This document shows, piece after piece, positions 32,839 to 41,858 of a DNA stretch of 64,000 nucleotides. The translations under genes and the position numbers were made by a program. The notes beneath the pieces were generated by a model. It saw nothing but the letters and a program-made list of their open reading frames with translations, made no database searches and was not told the origin of the DNA. Source of the DNA: Pseudomonas sp. PA27(2017) (GTDB lineage: Bacteria; Pseudomonadota; Gammaproteobacteria; Pseudomonadales; Pseudomonadaceae); assembly GCF_001945445.1 (NCBI RefSeq), contig NZ_MSXW01000026.1, positions 269,937 to 333,936 on the forward strand, in the 5' to 3' direction. How positions within the stretch are numbered: position 1 is the stretch's first letter; every line of letters starts with the position of its first letter.

Positions 32839-34959
32839 ATGCCTAGATCCCGTTTGTTCAGCACAGGCGGCGGCCTCTGCCTGGCGGTATTGCTGGGCCT
32901 GCTCATGGTGTTTCTGCTCGACCCGGTGCCGGTGCAGAAGGCCCGCCATGCGGTGTTCGATCAGTATCAACGCTTGCAGCCGCGGCCTTATCAGGAAGCG
33001 CCGGTGCGCGTCGTCGACCTGGATGAACAGAGCCTCGCGCGCATCGGCCAATGGCCCTGGCCGCGCACCCAGGTGGCGGCGCTGGTGGAGCGGCTCGAGC
33101 AGGCTGGCGCGGCAGCGGTGGTGTTCGACGTGCTGTTCGCCGAGCCCGATCGCACCTCGCCCGAGCAGCTCATTCGCGGCAACCTGCTACCGCCGACCTT
33201 GGCCACGCAGCTGGCAACCCTGCCGGCCCATGACGGGCAGTTCGCCGAGGTATTGAAACGCAGCAATGTCGTGCTCGGCTTCGCCGCCGAGCAGAGCCCC
33301 CGCAATGGCGGGCCACCGCTGAGCCGCTTCGGCATGGTGCAGCAAGGCCCCTCACCCATCGCCTTCATGCCCGCCTTCCAGGGCGCCGCGCGCCCGCTGC
33401 CGGCACTGGAACAGGCCGCCCGCGGTATCGGCGCCATGACCTTCAGGCCCGACGCCGACGGCGTGGTACGCCGGGTGCCGCTCTTCGTGTCGCTGAACGG
33501 CGAGCTGCGCCCCTCGCTGGTGGCCGAGGCGCTGCGTGTGGCGCAGCGCACGGGGCGCTACCGGATCGTCAGCAGCGAGGCCGGCGTGCAGCGTGTCGAT
33601 ATCGGCCGTGTGCAGATTCCCACCGCAGCCAGCGGCGAGCTGTGGGTGTATTTCTCCCGGCCGCAGGCGAGTCGCAGCATTCCTGCCTGGCAGGTGCTGG
33701 ACGGCTCGGCGCCGCCGGTCGACGGCAGCATCATTCTTGTCGGCACCTCGGCCCAGGGCCTGCAGGACCTGCGCTTCAGCCCGCTGGGCGGAATCATTCC
33801 CGGCGTCGAGGTGCACGCCCAGGCCCTAGAACAGGTGCTGACCGATACCTTGCTGCTGCGCCCCGGCTGGGCATTGGCCGTGGAGGCCCTGGCCCTGCTG
33901 CTGGGTGGCGTGCTGCTCGGCATACTGGCACTTTACGCGCCGGCCCTGGTGTCAGCCGTACTGATGCTCATGCTGGTAGCCGCGCTGAACGCGGTGGCCT
34001 GGTACGGCTTCGTGACCCACCGACTACTGCTCGACCTGTTCACGCCGTCGCTCGGCCTGATGCTGGTCTACGGCGCCGCGAGCATCGTTCGCCACATGGC
34101 TGCCGAGCGCGAGCAGCGCTGGATCCAGGCGGCTTTCTCACGCTACGTGTCGCCCAACCTGGTCAATCATCTGGTCGCCCACCCGGAGCAACTGACCCTC
34201 GGCGGGCAGCGGCAAAGCTGCAGCTTCGTGTTTACCGACATCACCGGTTTCACCGCGATGATGGAGCGCCAGGCGCCCGAGGCAGCAGTCAGCCTGCTCA
34301 ACGACTACCTGGAACAGGTTATCGGCATCGCCTTTCGCCACGAAGGTACGCTGGATCGCATCGTCGGCGATGCGGTGGCGATCATGTTCTCGGCGCCGAT
34401 CCCCCAGGCCGATCATCAGCAGCGCGCCCTGGCCTGCGCCCTGGAGATCAACCGTTTCGCCCAGGGTTACGTAGCCGCCCTGGGCGAACGCGGCATCACC
34501 TTCGGCCAGACGCGCATCGCTGTGCACAGCGGTGACGTGGTGGTGGGCAACTTCGGCGGCTCGGTGATCTTCGATTACCGCGCCCTGGGCGATCCGGTGA
34601 ACACCACCTCGCGGCTGGAAAGCCTGAACGGGCAGGTCGGCACCCTGCTTTGCGTCTCTGGCGCAATCCGCGAGCACTGTCCAAAGGTGCCGATGCGTCC
34701 GGTCGGCGAGGTGGTGCTCAAGGGCAAGGCCGAGGCGGTGCAGGTGTTCGAGCCGCTGGAGGCCATGGTCGTGCCGATGAGTGAGCGTGATGACGCCTAT
34801 GAAGCGGCATACGGGCTGCTGGCGAGCGGCGCCAGCGAAGCCCTGGTCGCGTTCGAAACCCTCGCCGAGCAGCGCCCCCGGGACGGCCTGGTGGCCTATC
34901 ACCTGCAACGGCTGCGCCATGGCGAGCATGGCAGCCGGCTGGTGATGGCCAGCAAGTGA
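32839..34959 (+). CDS. CHASE2-domain adenylate cyclase
   Basis: A 706-residue membrane class III nucleotide cyclase. An N-terminal membrane helix (about 7-30) leads to a periplasmic CHASE2 sensor (about 30-325), then three membrane helices (about 335-425) and the cyclase domain (about 455-640). Metal ligands D467 (FTDITGF) and D511 (IVGDAVAIMF), purine-contact D579 (FDYRALGD), and N588 and R592 (NTTSR) are all present. The usual substrate lysine before GD is arginine (R507). It lies tail-to-tail with an OmpA/FecR pair. ATG 32839 is preferred to TTG 32833. Confidence 0.9.
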   Translation: MPRSRLFSTGGGLCLAVLLGLLMVFLLDPVPVQKARHAVFDQYQRLQPRPYQEAPVRVVDLDEQSLARIGQWPWPRTQVAALVERLEQAGAAAVVFDVLFAEPDRTSPEQLIRGNLLPPTLATQLATLPAHDGQFAEVLKRSNVVLGFAAEQSPRNGGPPLSRFGMVQQGPSPIAFMPAFQGAARPLPALEQAARGIGAMTFRPDADGVVRRVPLFVSLNGELRPSLVAEALRVAQRTGRYRIVSSEAGVQRVDIGRVQIPTAASGELWVYFSRPQASRSIPAWQVLDGSAPPVDGSIILVGTSAQGLQDLRFSPLGGIIPGVEVHAQALEQVLTDTLLLRPGWALAVEALALLLGGVLLGILALYAPALVSAVLMLMLVAALNAVAWYGFVTHRLLLDLFTPSLGLMLVYGAASIVRHMAAEREQRWIQAAFSRYVSPNLVNHLVAHPEQLTLGGQRQSCSFVFTDITGFTAMMERQAPEAAVSLLNDYLEQVIGIAFRHEGTLDRIVGDAVAIMFSAPIPQADHQQRALACALEINRFAQGYVAALGERGITFGQTRIAVHSGDVVVGNFGGSVIFDYRALGDPVNTTSRLESLNGQVGTLLCVSGAIREHCPKVPMRPVGEVVLKGKAEAVQVFEPLEAMVVPMSERDDAYEAAYGLLASGASEALVAFETLAEQRPRDGLVAYHLQRLRHGEHGSRLVMASK

Positions 34960-34966
34960 CGCGGGC

Positions 34967-35563
34967 TCAGCGGATGGTGATTTCCACCCGGCGGTTGGCA
35001 GGCTCCGGCGTGTTGTCCGGGGTTTTCACCAGCAGGTTGCCCTCGCCGTGGGAGGTCACCACCAGTTCCAGTGCCTGCAGGCCGTTGTCCTGCAATTGGC
35101 GGGCGATGGCCCGGGCGCGCAGCAGGCCGAGGTCTTCGTTGTCCAGCTTGCTGCCAACGGTGTCGGTATGGCCGATCACCGAAACCGCGGACGGCCCGCG
35201 GTCACGCACGGTTTGCAAGATCTCGGGAATTTCCGCCTGGGATTTCGCAGTCAGCTTGGCGCCGCCAGTCCGGAAATACAGCAGGTAGCTCTTGGGCAGC
35301 GCCGGCTGGGCTGCCCGCGCGGCGGAGAAGTCCTTGTCGATGCGCGGCTGCTCGACCTGATACGGCGTGGCGCTGCGGCCATCGAGATTGACCCCGTAAC
35401 CCTTCTGATCCACGCGGGCCAGGCCCCTGTCGGTGCGAACCTCGATGGCGCCGGTGCTGCCATCGGGGCTCTCCATCAGCACCACGTAGGATTTGGAGGC
35501 GCAGCCAGTGCTCAGCAGGGCGCAGAAAAGGAGCGCAGCGGCGCGCATCGGATTGGAAAACAT
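34967..35563 (-). CDS. OmpA-family lipoprotein
   Basis: A 198-residue outer-membrane lipoprotein candidate. The lipobox LSTGC places the lipidated cysteine at 21. The C-terminal OmpA/MotB domain (about 95-198) has YLLYFRTGGAKLT, VIGHTDTVGS, LGLLRARAIARQL and the final NRRVEITI, the peptidoglycan-binding signature. It lies 12 bp downstream of the FecR-domain gene and forms an operon with it. The pair next to a CHASE2 cyclase suggests an envelope-sensing function. Confidence 0.9.
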   Translation of the reverse strand: MFSNPMRAAALLFCALLSTGCASKSYVVLMESPDGSTGAIEVRTDRGLARVDQKGYGVNLDGRSATPYQVEQPRIDKDFSAARAAQPALPKSYLLYFRTGGAKLTAKSQAEIPEILQTVRDRGPSAVSVIGHTDTVGSKLDNEDLGLLRARAIARQLQDNGLQALELVVTSHGEGNLLVKTPDNTPEPANRRVEITIR

Positions 35564-35575
35564 GCCGTGTCGGCC

Positions 35576-36040
35576 TCAATCAACCTTGACGAGAAAATGC
35601 GTGCCACGCACGCCGATGGTGCCAGTCGGGGTGTTGATCTCGACGGCCTCCGGCTTGAGCTTGGCGATGGTGCCGGAAATGTAATCGAGCGTGCCGTGGG
35701 TGATCTTGGCGCTCAGCTTCAGATCGTCCTGGGCGGGGTCGAAGATGAATTCGTCTAGGGTCAGCTCGCTGTTGGGGCCGAAGGACATCACCGTGTTGTC
35801 CTTGAGGGTCACGCCCATGGAGCCCGCCGGGCCGGTCTTCACCGTGCTGCCGACGTACAGCGGCGTGCCGATCGTCGCGGCCTGGCTCGATCCGCCCTGG
35901 GTGACGCTAGCCTCACCCTGAACCTTCATCACGTAACCGATCGACGAACTGGGTTCAGCGGCAAAAACCGAACTTACTAGCAATACGCCAGCTAGTGGCC
36001 ATATCCTGAAAGGTGCAAACACAGTACTCTCCTTCTTCAT
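35576..36040 (-). CDS. Secreted FecR-domain protein
   Basis: A 154-residue exported protein: signal peptide up to about VFA, then a single FecR domain with GYVMKVQGEASVTQ, GSTVKTGPAGSMGVTLKDNT and EINTPTGTIGVRGTHFLV. It lacks the cytoplasmic head of an anti-sigma factor, so it is the stand-alone periplasmic type often seen with CHASE2 proteins. Two in-frame ATGs exist; the second (36040) has AGGGA at 6 nt. It starts the FecR-OmpA operon and is divergent from the HD-GYP gene. Confidence 0.87.
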   Translation of the reverse strand: MKKESTVFAPFRIWPLAGVLLVSSVFAAEPSSSIGYVMKVQGEASVTQGGSSQAATIGTPLYVGSTVKTGPAGSMGVTLKDNTVMSFGPNSELTLDEFIFDPAQDDLKLSAKITHGTLDYISGTIAKLKPEAVEINTPTGTIGVRGTHFLVKVD

Positions 36041-36145
36041 TCTCATTCCCTGAGTCGAACTGAGCGTTGCACATCCAGCCGCAGCACCGTTGCCTGGTCG
36101 GATGGTACGTGAAGTACACGATGGGACCGTAGCGCAGGTTGCAGT

Positions 36146-38266
36146 ATGTCATCAGGGCAAATCAAGCAGCGATTCAGACTCCGCTTCAGGAGCAGGAGCC
36201 TGGTCGTCACCCTGTTTCTGCTGCTGCAGCTGGCGCCTCTGCTCGCCCTGACGCTGGGTGCCCCGCCATTGCTGGTGCTGGGCCTGTCCGTGGGCATCCT
36301 GTTGTGCACGATGCCGCTGGTGCTGGGCGGTATGCAGAGCATAGATCGCACCATCGATCTGCTGGTGCAGGACACGCAAAAAATCCGCCAGATGGATTTC
36401 TCCGGCGAATTGCCGCCGGCGTCGCTGTTCGCCGAGATCGAAACCCTCAACCGCAATCACATCGACATGAAGGCCGCCCTGCAAAGCCAGACTCAGGCAC
36501 TGCAGGCCTCGCAGCTCAAGCTCGCCAGCCTGGTGGAAAACGGCCTGCTGCTGTCCTCCGAACGCGACCGTGACGCCCTGCTGCGCCATATCCTGATGCA
36601 GGGTAAACGCACCTGTAACGCCCAGGCCGCCACCATGTACCTGAAGACCGAACACGGCACGCTGCGCTTCGCCCTGCGCTCGATGGACGACGAGCTGCCG
36701 ACGGTCGAGATTCCCTTGCACGATCCGCACAGCGGCGCACCCAACGAACGGCACGTGTCGACCTACGCGGCGCTGCACAACGAAACCGTGGTGATCGACG
36801 ACGTGTACGCCGAAAGCCGCTTCGACCTCAGCGGGACGCGTCGCTTCGACAGCGATTCGGGCTTCCACACCGTCTCCATGCTCACCGTGCCCCTGGCGCC
36901 CCGCGGCGGCGAAGTGATCGGCGTGCTGCAGTTCATGAACGCCCTGGACGTCGAGACCGACGAGGTCATCGCCTTCTCACCGCCAGTGGTCGCTTTCATC
37001 GGCGCCCTCGCCTCCCAGGCCGCCGTGGCGCTGGAAAACCACAACCTGATCGATTCGCAGCGGGCGCTGATCGACGGCATGATCGAGATTCTCGCTGGCG
37101 CCATCGACGCCAAGAGCCCGTACACCGGCGCCCACTGCGAGCGCGTGCCGGAACTGGCGATGATGCTTGCCGAGGCCGCCAGTGAAGTGAACGAAGGGCC
37201 ACTGGCGGGCTTTCGCTTCACCACCGCAGACGAGTGGCGCGAGTTTCGTATCGGCGCCTGGCTGCACGACTGCGGCAAGATCACCACGCCCGAGCACGTG
37301 GTCGACAAGGCCACCAAGCTGGAAACCATCTACAACCGCATCCACGAAGTGCGCATGCGCTTCGAGGTGCTCCTGCGCGACGCGCAGATCGAGCGGCTGC
37401 AGCAGCTACGGGACGGGCAGGAGCCGGCGCGGGCGGACGCCCGATACCAGGCTACCGCCCAGGCGCTGCAGGACGAATTCGCCTTCATCGCCGGCTGCAA
37501 CATCGGCAGCGAACTGATGAACCCCGAGCACGTCGGCACCCTGCAAAAGGCTGCCGAGCGCACCTGGCTCAGGCATTTCGATGATCGCCTGGGGTTGTCC
37601 CAGGCCGAATTGATGCGCGTGGCCGAACTGCCCGCCGAGCCACTGCCGGCGCGCGAGCGGCTGCTGGCCGACAAGCCGCAGCACATCTTCCCACGCCCCG
37701 AAACCAAGGACTTCGACCCCAAGTATGGCTTCCAGGTCAGCGTGCCGGAGCACCTCTACAACCATGGCGAGCTCTACAACCTGAGCATCAGCAAGGGCAC
37801 CCTGACCGCCGAAGAGCGCTTCAAGATCAACGAGCACATCATCCAGACCATCGTCATGCTGGAAAACCTGCCGCTGCCGTCGAACCTCAAGCGCGTGCCG
37901 GAATACGCCGGCACCCACCACGAAACCCTGCTCGGCACCGGCTACCCGCGCAAGCTGGACAAGAGCCAGCTGTCCATCCCGGCGCGCATCATGGCCATCG
38001 CCGACATCTTCGAAGCGCTGACGGCCTCCGACCGCCCCTACAAGCAGGCCAAGACCCTCTCGGAGTCGATCGCCATCCTCGCCACGCTACGCGACAAGGG
38101 GCATATCGACGCCGACCTGTTCGCCTTGTTCCTGCGCAGCGAACTGCCGATGCGCTACGCCCAGCGCCACCTGCACCCCGACCAGATCGATGTCATCGAC
38201 ATCGAGCGTTTCGTGCCCGGCGAGCAGACGCAGGAGAACCAGGCTGCTGCAAGCCCTGTGCATTGA
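36146..38266 (+). CDS. GAF/HD-GYP phosphohydrolase, probable c-di-GMP phosphodiesterase
   Basis: A 706-residue protein: two N-terminal membrane helices (about 18-65), a HAMP-like stretch, a GAF domain (about 125-305) and a C-terminal HD-GYP domain. The HD is in WLHDCGKITTPEHVVDK (H373-D374) and the second half has HHETLLGTGYP (591-601) and DRPYKQAKTL. All core residues for a c-di-GMP phosphodiesterase are present. About 150 extra residues separate the HD half from the HHE half. The gene is divergent from fecR-ompA, which together with the CHASE2 cyclase suggests a shared signalling unit. Confidence 0.88.
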   Translation: MSSGQIKQRFRLRFRSRSLVVTLFLLLQLAPLLALTLGAPPLLVLGLSVGILLCTMPLVLGGMQSIDRTIDLLVQDTQKIRQMDFSGELPPASLFAEIETLNRNHIDMKAALQSQTQALQASQLKLASLVENGLLLSSERDRDALLRHILMQGKRTCNAQAATMYLKTEHGTLRFALRSMDDELPTVEIPLHDPHSGAPNERHVSTYAALHNETVVIDDVYAESRFDLSGTRRFDSDSGFHTVSMLTVPLAPRGGEVIGVLQFMNALDVETDEVIAFSPPVVAFIGALASQAAVALENHNLIDSQRALIDGMIEILAGAIDAKSPYTGAHCERVPELAMMLAEAASEVNEGPLAGFRFTTADEWREFRIGAWLHDCGKITTPEHVVDKATKLETIYNRIHEVRMRFEVLLRDAQIERLQQLRDGQEPARADARYQATAQALQDEFAFIAGCNIGSELMNPEHVGTLQKAAERTWLRHFDDRLGLSQAELMRVAELPAEPLPARERLLADKPQHIFPRPETKDFDPKYGFQVSVPEHLYNHGELYNLSISKGTLTAEERFKINEHIIQTIVMLENLPLPSNLKRVPEYAGTHHETLLGTGYPRKLDKSQLSIPARIMAIADIFEALTASDRPYKQAKTLSESIAILATLRDKGHIDADLFALFLRSELPMRYAQRHLHPDQIDVIDIERFVPGEQTQENQAAASPVH

Positions 38267-38348
38267 AGGCTACCAAGGGGCGGTGTAAGGCGAGCACCTT
38301 GCGGCGCCCGCTTTCGCTGCCGCGGCATCACGGCTACCGACCCGCGAT

Positions 38349-40037
38349 CTAGCTCAGCCCCTGCATCACCTGCGCCGGGCCGCCGTCGAAACGTGACACC
38401 GCCACCAGCAATGCCTGAATCGAGGCGACGACGATGTTCGCGTGGCTGCCGGCACCGAAGCGCGAGCCGGCCACACCTGGCCAGGCCACCTCGACCAGCG
38501 CCAGGGCATCGGCGGCAGCACCGCCACCCAGGCTGCGCTCTTCGTAGCTGTCGACACGGATCGGCAGGCCCAGCGCCGCCACGGCAGCGTCGATGGGGCC
38601 GGTGCCGATACCCCGCAGCGTCTGCCGGCGCCCGTCCGGCAGCATGATCTCCAGCGTCACGCCCTGGCCCGCTTCGTCTTCGAACAACTGGTGGCCAAGA
38701 TAGGCCAGTTCGCCACCGGCACGTGCCGGGGCCAGATAGTGGCGCTGGAACAGGGCCCAGAGCTCGGCGCTGGCCAGCTCCGTTTCGCTGCTGTCGGCCA
38801 TCTTCTGCACGATGGCGCTGAACTCGACCTGCATGCGCCGCGGCATCGACACGCCGTGGTCGCGCTGCAGCAGGTAGGCGATGCCACCTTTGCCCGACTG
38901 GCTGTTGACCCGCACGATGCTGTCGTAAGTGCGCCCCAGGTCTTTCGGGTCGATCGGCAGGTACGGCACTTCCCAGGTGCCATTCGGATCCTGGGCGGCA
39001 AAGCCTTTGGCAATGGCATCCTGGTGCGAGCCGGAAAAGGCGGTGAACACCAGATCACCGACATAGGGATGACGCGGATGGATCGGCAGCCCGGTGCAGG
39101 TTTCGGCGACTCGCGCCACACCGGCGATATCGGAAAAATCCAGATGCGGGTCGACGCCCTGGGTATAGAGATTCAGCGCCAGGGTGACCAGATCGAGATT
39201 GCCGCTGCGCTCACCATTGCCGAACAGGCAGCCTTCCACCCGCTGGGCGCCAGCCAGCAGCGCCTGTTCAGCGCAGGCCACGCCGGTGCCGCGGTCGTTG
39301 TGCGGGTGAACCGAGAGCACCACGTGCTCACGGCGCGCCAGGCGCTCGTGCATCCATTCGATCTGGTCGGCGAACACGTTGGGCGTCGCCACTTCCACCG
39401 TGGTCGGCAGGTTGATGATGATTGGCCGACCGGGGCCGGCATCCCAGGTGCGAATGGCGGCGTTGCACATGCGCAGCGATACCTCCAGTTCGGCCATGCA
39501 GAAGGTTTCCGGGGAATACTGCAACACCCATTCGGTCTCGGGATGCGTCGCCACCTTTTCCTTGAGCAATTGCACGTGGCGCACCACCAGTTGCTCTACC
39601 TCGTCCACCGACAGGCCGAACACCACCCGCCGCCAGACTGGTGCGATGGCGTTGTACAGGTGCACGATCACCCGCCGCGCGCCAGCCACGGCGCGCACGG
39701 TCTCGTCGATCAGGTCTTCGCGCAGCTGGGTCATGACCATGGGCGTGACGTCGTCGGGAATGCCGCCTTCGTCGATGAGCTGGCGGATGATCTCGAAATC
39801 GGTGCGCGAGGCGGCTGGAAAGCCCATCTCGATCTCCTTGAAACCGAGGCGCACCAGCTCGCCGAACAGCTGCAGCTTGCGCTGCCGGTTCATCGGCTCG
39901 AACAGCGCCTGGTTGCCGTCACGCAGGTCGGTGGACAGCCACACCGGCGCCTGGCTGATACGGCGCGACGGCCAGCGTCGGTTGGGCAGGTCGATAGAAG
40001 GAAAGGCACGGTACTTGGAATGTGGATTGCGCAGCAT
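38349..40037 (-). CDS. leuA: 2-isopropylmalate synthase
   Basis: A 562-residue enzyme that condenses acetyl-CoA with 2-oxoisovalerate, the first committed step to leucine. The N-terminal KYRAFPSIDLPNRRWPS and STDLRDGNQALFEPMN, the metal/catalytic region VHPHNDRGTGVACAEQ and the C-terminal allosteric domain (about 430-562) are those of the long LeuA type found in Pseudomonas. The start ATG is at 40037. A Leu-codon-rich leader ORF stands 62 bp upstream, pointing to control by attenuation. Confidence 0.95.
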   Translation of the reverse strand: MLRNPHSKYRAFPSIDLPNRRWPSRRISQAPVWLSTDLRDGNQALFEPMNRQRKLQLFGELVRLGFKEIEMGFPAASRTDFEIIRQLIDEGGIPDDVTPMVMTQLREDLIDETVRAVAGARRVIVHLYNAIAPVWRRVVFGLSVDEVEQLVVRHVQLLKEKVATHPETEWVLQYSPETFCMAELEVSLRMCNAAIRTWDAGPGRPIIINLPTTVEVATPNVFADQIEWMHERLARREHVVLSVHPHNDRGTGVACAEQALLAGAQRVEGCLFGNGERSGNLDLVTLALNLYTQGVDPHLDFSDIAGVARVAETCTGLPIHPRHPYVGDLVFTAFSGSHQDAIAKGFAAQDPNGTWEVPYLPIDPKDLGRTYDSIVRVNSQSGKGGIAYLLQRDHGVSMPRRMQVEFSAIVQKMADSSETELASAELWALFQRHYLAPARAGGELAYLGHQLFEDEAGQGVTLEIMLPDGRRQTLRGIGTGPIDAAVAALGLPIRVDSYEERSLGGGAAADALALVEVAWPGVAGSRFGAGSHANIVVASIQALLVAVSRFDGGPAQVMQGLS

Positions 40038-40099
40038 TGGGCGAACCTCGAACGGGAGACGGGCGTTGCCGACCTCCCCTGCCCGCTATGGCGAGCTGT

Positions 40100-40207
40100 T
40101 CAAGGCCGGGATCTGGGGGAGATCGCAAGTCGGCGCCACACACGCGGCGACAGACCCCGGCCGAAGCTCAGGGCTAGTAGCGGTAGCGAGGGCAGCACAA
40201 GGTTCAT
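40100..40207 (-). CDS. Leucine-rich leader peptide of leuA
   Basis: A 35-codon ORF between the leuA start and the AraC gene, with GGAA 7 nt before its ATG. The product begins MNLVLPSLPLLAL: six leucines in the first 13 codons, three of them written with CTA, which is rare in this GC-rich DNA. Such a run of control codons just before leuA is the hallmark of ribosome-mediated attenuation. The ORF stops 62 bp before leuA. Confidence 0.72.
   Translation of the reverse strand: MNLVLPSLPLLALSFGRGLSPRVWRRLAISPRSRP
40104..40162 (-). promoter_or_regulatory. RNA hairpin in the leuA leader
   Basis: On the transcript, GGCCGGGGTCTG pairs with CAGATCCCGGCC over 12 bp with one G-U, enclosing a smaller CGCC/GGCG hairpin. 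It overlaps the second half of the leader ORF, where ribosome position would decide its folding. No clear U-tract follows, so the stop signal may be a different fold nearer leuA or may be translational. Confidence 0.5.
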
Positions 40208-40329
40208 GGCGCAGTTCCGGTCAGAGAGGTGCCCAGCATAGGCAGACGGGCGGCTGACCACTCACGACAAATGGTCCGTCGTTATCGCCAAATGGTCATC
40301 ACTGCCGCTAAGCTGGCAGACCGCACAGA

Positions 40330-41106
40330 ATGGACGCGCCCATGGTCGACCACAGCCACCTGCCCTATGAATCGCTGGTGATGCCGGTTACCGGCGTTTC
40401 GGTCGACTATCCCAATGGTCATAAGGTGCCCGCCCACAGCCACCCGCGGGCGCAGCTGATCTACGCCATATCCGGAATCCTGTCGGTCGAGACCGCAGCG
40501 GGCCGCTGGGTCATACCGCCAACCCGCGGCGTGTGGGTGCAGGCAGGCGTCGAGCACGCCCTGCGCATCCGCGGCAAGGCCTGCATGCGCAGCCTGTTCG
40601 TCAACCCCGATGCCGTCGACGGGCTGCCGACCGGCAACTGCGTGATCGATGTATCGCCCCTGCTGCGCGAACTCATCCTGGCGGCCACACAGGTGCCCGC
40701 CCATTACAGCGCCGACAGCCGGGACGGACGCCTGATGCGCTTTCTCCTCGATGAACTGCGCAGCCTGCCGGTACTGCCCTTTCACCTGCCCTGGCCGCAG
40801 GACGAACGCATCGCCCGCGTGTGCCTGGCCCTGGCACAAAACCCGGCGCAGGCCGATGGCGCCGAGCACTGGGCAGACCACCTGGCCATGAGCCCGAAAA
40901 CCTTTCACCGCCGCTTCCTGAGCAGCACCGGCATCACCTTCGGCCGCTGGCGCCAACAGGCGCGCCTGCTGCTCTCGCTGGAAGCCCTGGCCGAAGGCCA
41001 ACCCGTGCTGCAAGTCGCGCTGCAGCACGGCTACGAAAGCCAGAGCGCGTTCGCCGCCGCGTTCCGCCGGCAGTTCGGCGTGGCGCCTTCGAGCTTCTAC
41101 AGCTGA
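40330..41106 (+). CDS. AraC-family regulator with cupin domain
   Basis: A 258-residue regulator. An N-terminal cupin sensor (residues about 15-85; HSHPRAQLIYAISG, GVWVQAGVEHAL) precedes the AraC DNA-binding domain (about 160-258), with helices WADHLAMSPKTFHRRFLSSTG and VALQHGYESQSAFAAAFRRQFG. ATG 40330 is used; 40342 is possible. It is divergent from the leuA leader region. The target is unknown. Confidence 0.88.
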   Translation: MDAPMVDHSHLPYESLVMPVTGVSVDYPNGHKVPAHSHPRAQLIYAISGILSVETAAGRWVIPPTRGVWVQAGVEHALRIRGKACMRSLFVNPDAVDGLPTGNCVIDVSPLLRELILAATQVPAHYSADSRDGRLMRFLLDELRSLPVLPFHLPWPQDERIARVCLALAQNPAQADGAEHWADHLAMSPKTFHRRFLSSTGITFGRWRQQARLLLSLEALAEGQPVLQVALQHGYESQSAFAAAFRRQFGVAPSSFYS

Positions 41107-41354
41107 GTCAATCGTCAAGACGCTGAACATTCCTGATGACATGCCCTGGAAATGAGTGCTTTACCAGCAAAAGGTAGCGCGCGGGCTGTGACCTTGCCGC
41201 CTATACGGTGGGATTTTGAGATGGGAGCAATCGGTCTCAATTGGCTGATTCGGGCGCTGAACGATTGCCGTACTACCAAAAGAGCTAGCCTACCGGCATG
41301 ATGCCAGCAATAATGCGATCGCTTATCATTTATCAGCCTTTTGGCAGGAATAGC

Positions 41355-41858
41355 ATGTCCGGCAGACATCCCATCGAGCATCTCTATGTCGAGCATCACA
41401 GCTGGCTGCGGGGTTGGTTGAATCATCGGTTGAACAACGCTGCCGATGCTGCCGACCTCGCTCAAGATACCTTCGTGCGGGTATTACAGCGCCGCCATGC
41501 ACAAGCTTTGCTTGAGCCCCGTGCTTACTTGCGCACCATCGCCCGTGGGCTGGCGGTCGACCTTTGGCGTCGACGCGATGTCGAACGCGCCTGGCTGGAG
41601 ACCCTCGCACATCTGCCTGAGGTCGAAGTGCCTTCACCTGAAACCAGTGCCCTGGCAATCGAGTCGCTGATTGCCATCGATCAGCTACTCGATGAGATAC
41701 CGCCCCGGGCTCGGGAAGCCTTCCTGCTCGCTCAGTTGGACGGCATGACCTGTCCACGAATTGCCGAGCGCCTGGGCGTATCTCTGTCCACGGTCGAGCG
41801 CGACATTGCCATGGCCTTGCGCAACTGCTACCGACTGGCGTTCGAGATTAACCCGTGA
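41355..41858 (+). CDS. ECF sigma factor, FecI type
   Basis: A 167-residue sigma factor. Region 2 (about 10-70) has HHSWLRGWLNHR and AADLAQDTFVRVLQ, and region 4 (about 110-160) has IDQLLDEIPPRAREAFLLAQLDG and IAERLGVSLSTVERDIA. AGGAA stands 4 nt before the ATG at 41355, which is preferred to the start at 41298. Its stop overlaps the start of a FecR-type anti-sigma, and a TonB receptor follows: the classical cell-surface signalling trio for siderophore uptake. Confidence 0.92.
   Translation: MSGRHPIEHLYVEHHSWLRGWLNHRLNNAADAADLAQDTFVRVLQRRHAQALLEPRAYLRTIARGLAVDLWRRRDVERAWLETLAHLPEVEVPSPETSALAIESLIAIDQLLDEIPPRAREAFLLAQLDGMTCPRIAERLGVSLSTVERDIAMALRNCYRLAFEINP

Noticed and set aside
41313..41331. 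Fur-box-like sequence before the ECF sigma gene
   Set aside because: Only about 11 of 19 positions match the GATAATGATAATCATTATC consensus and the dyad is poor. Iron control is plausible from gene type but not shown by this sequence.
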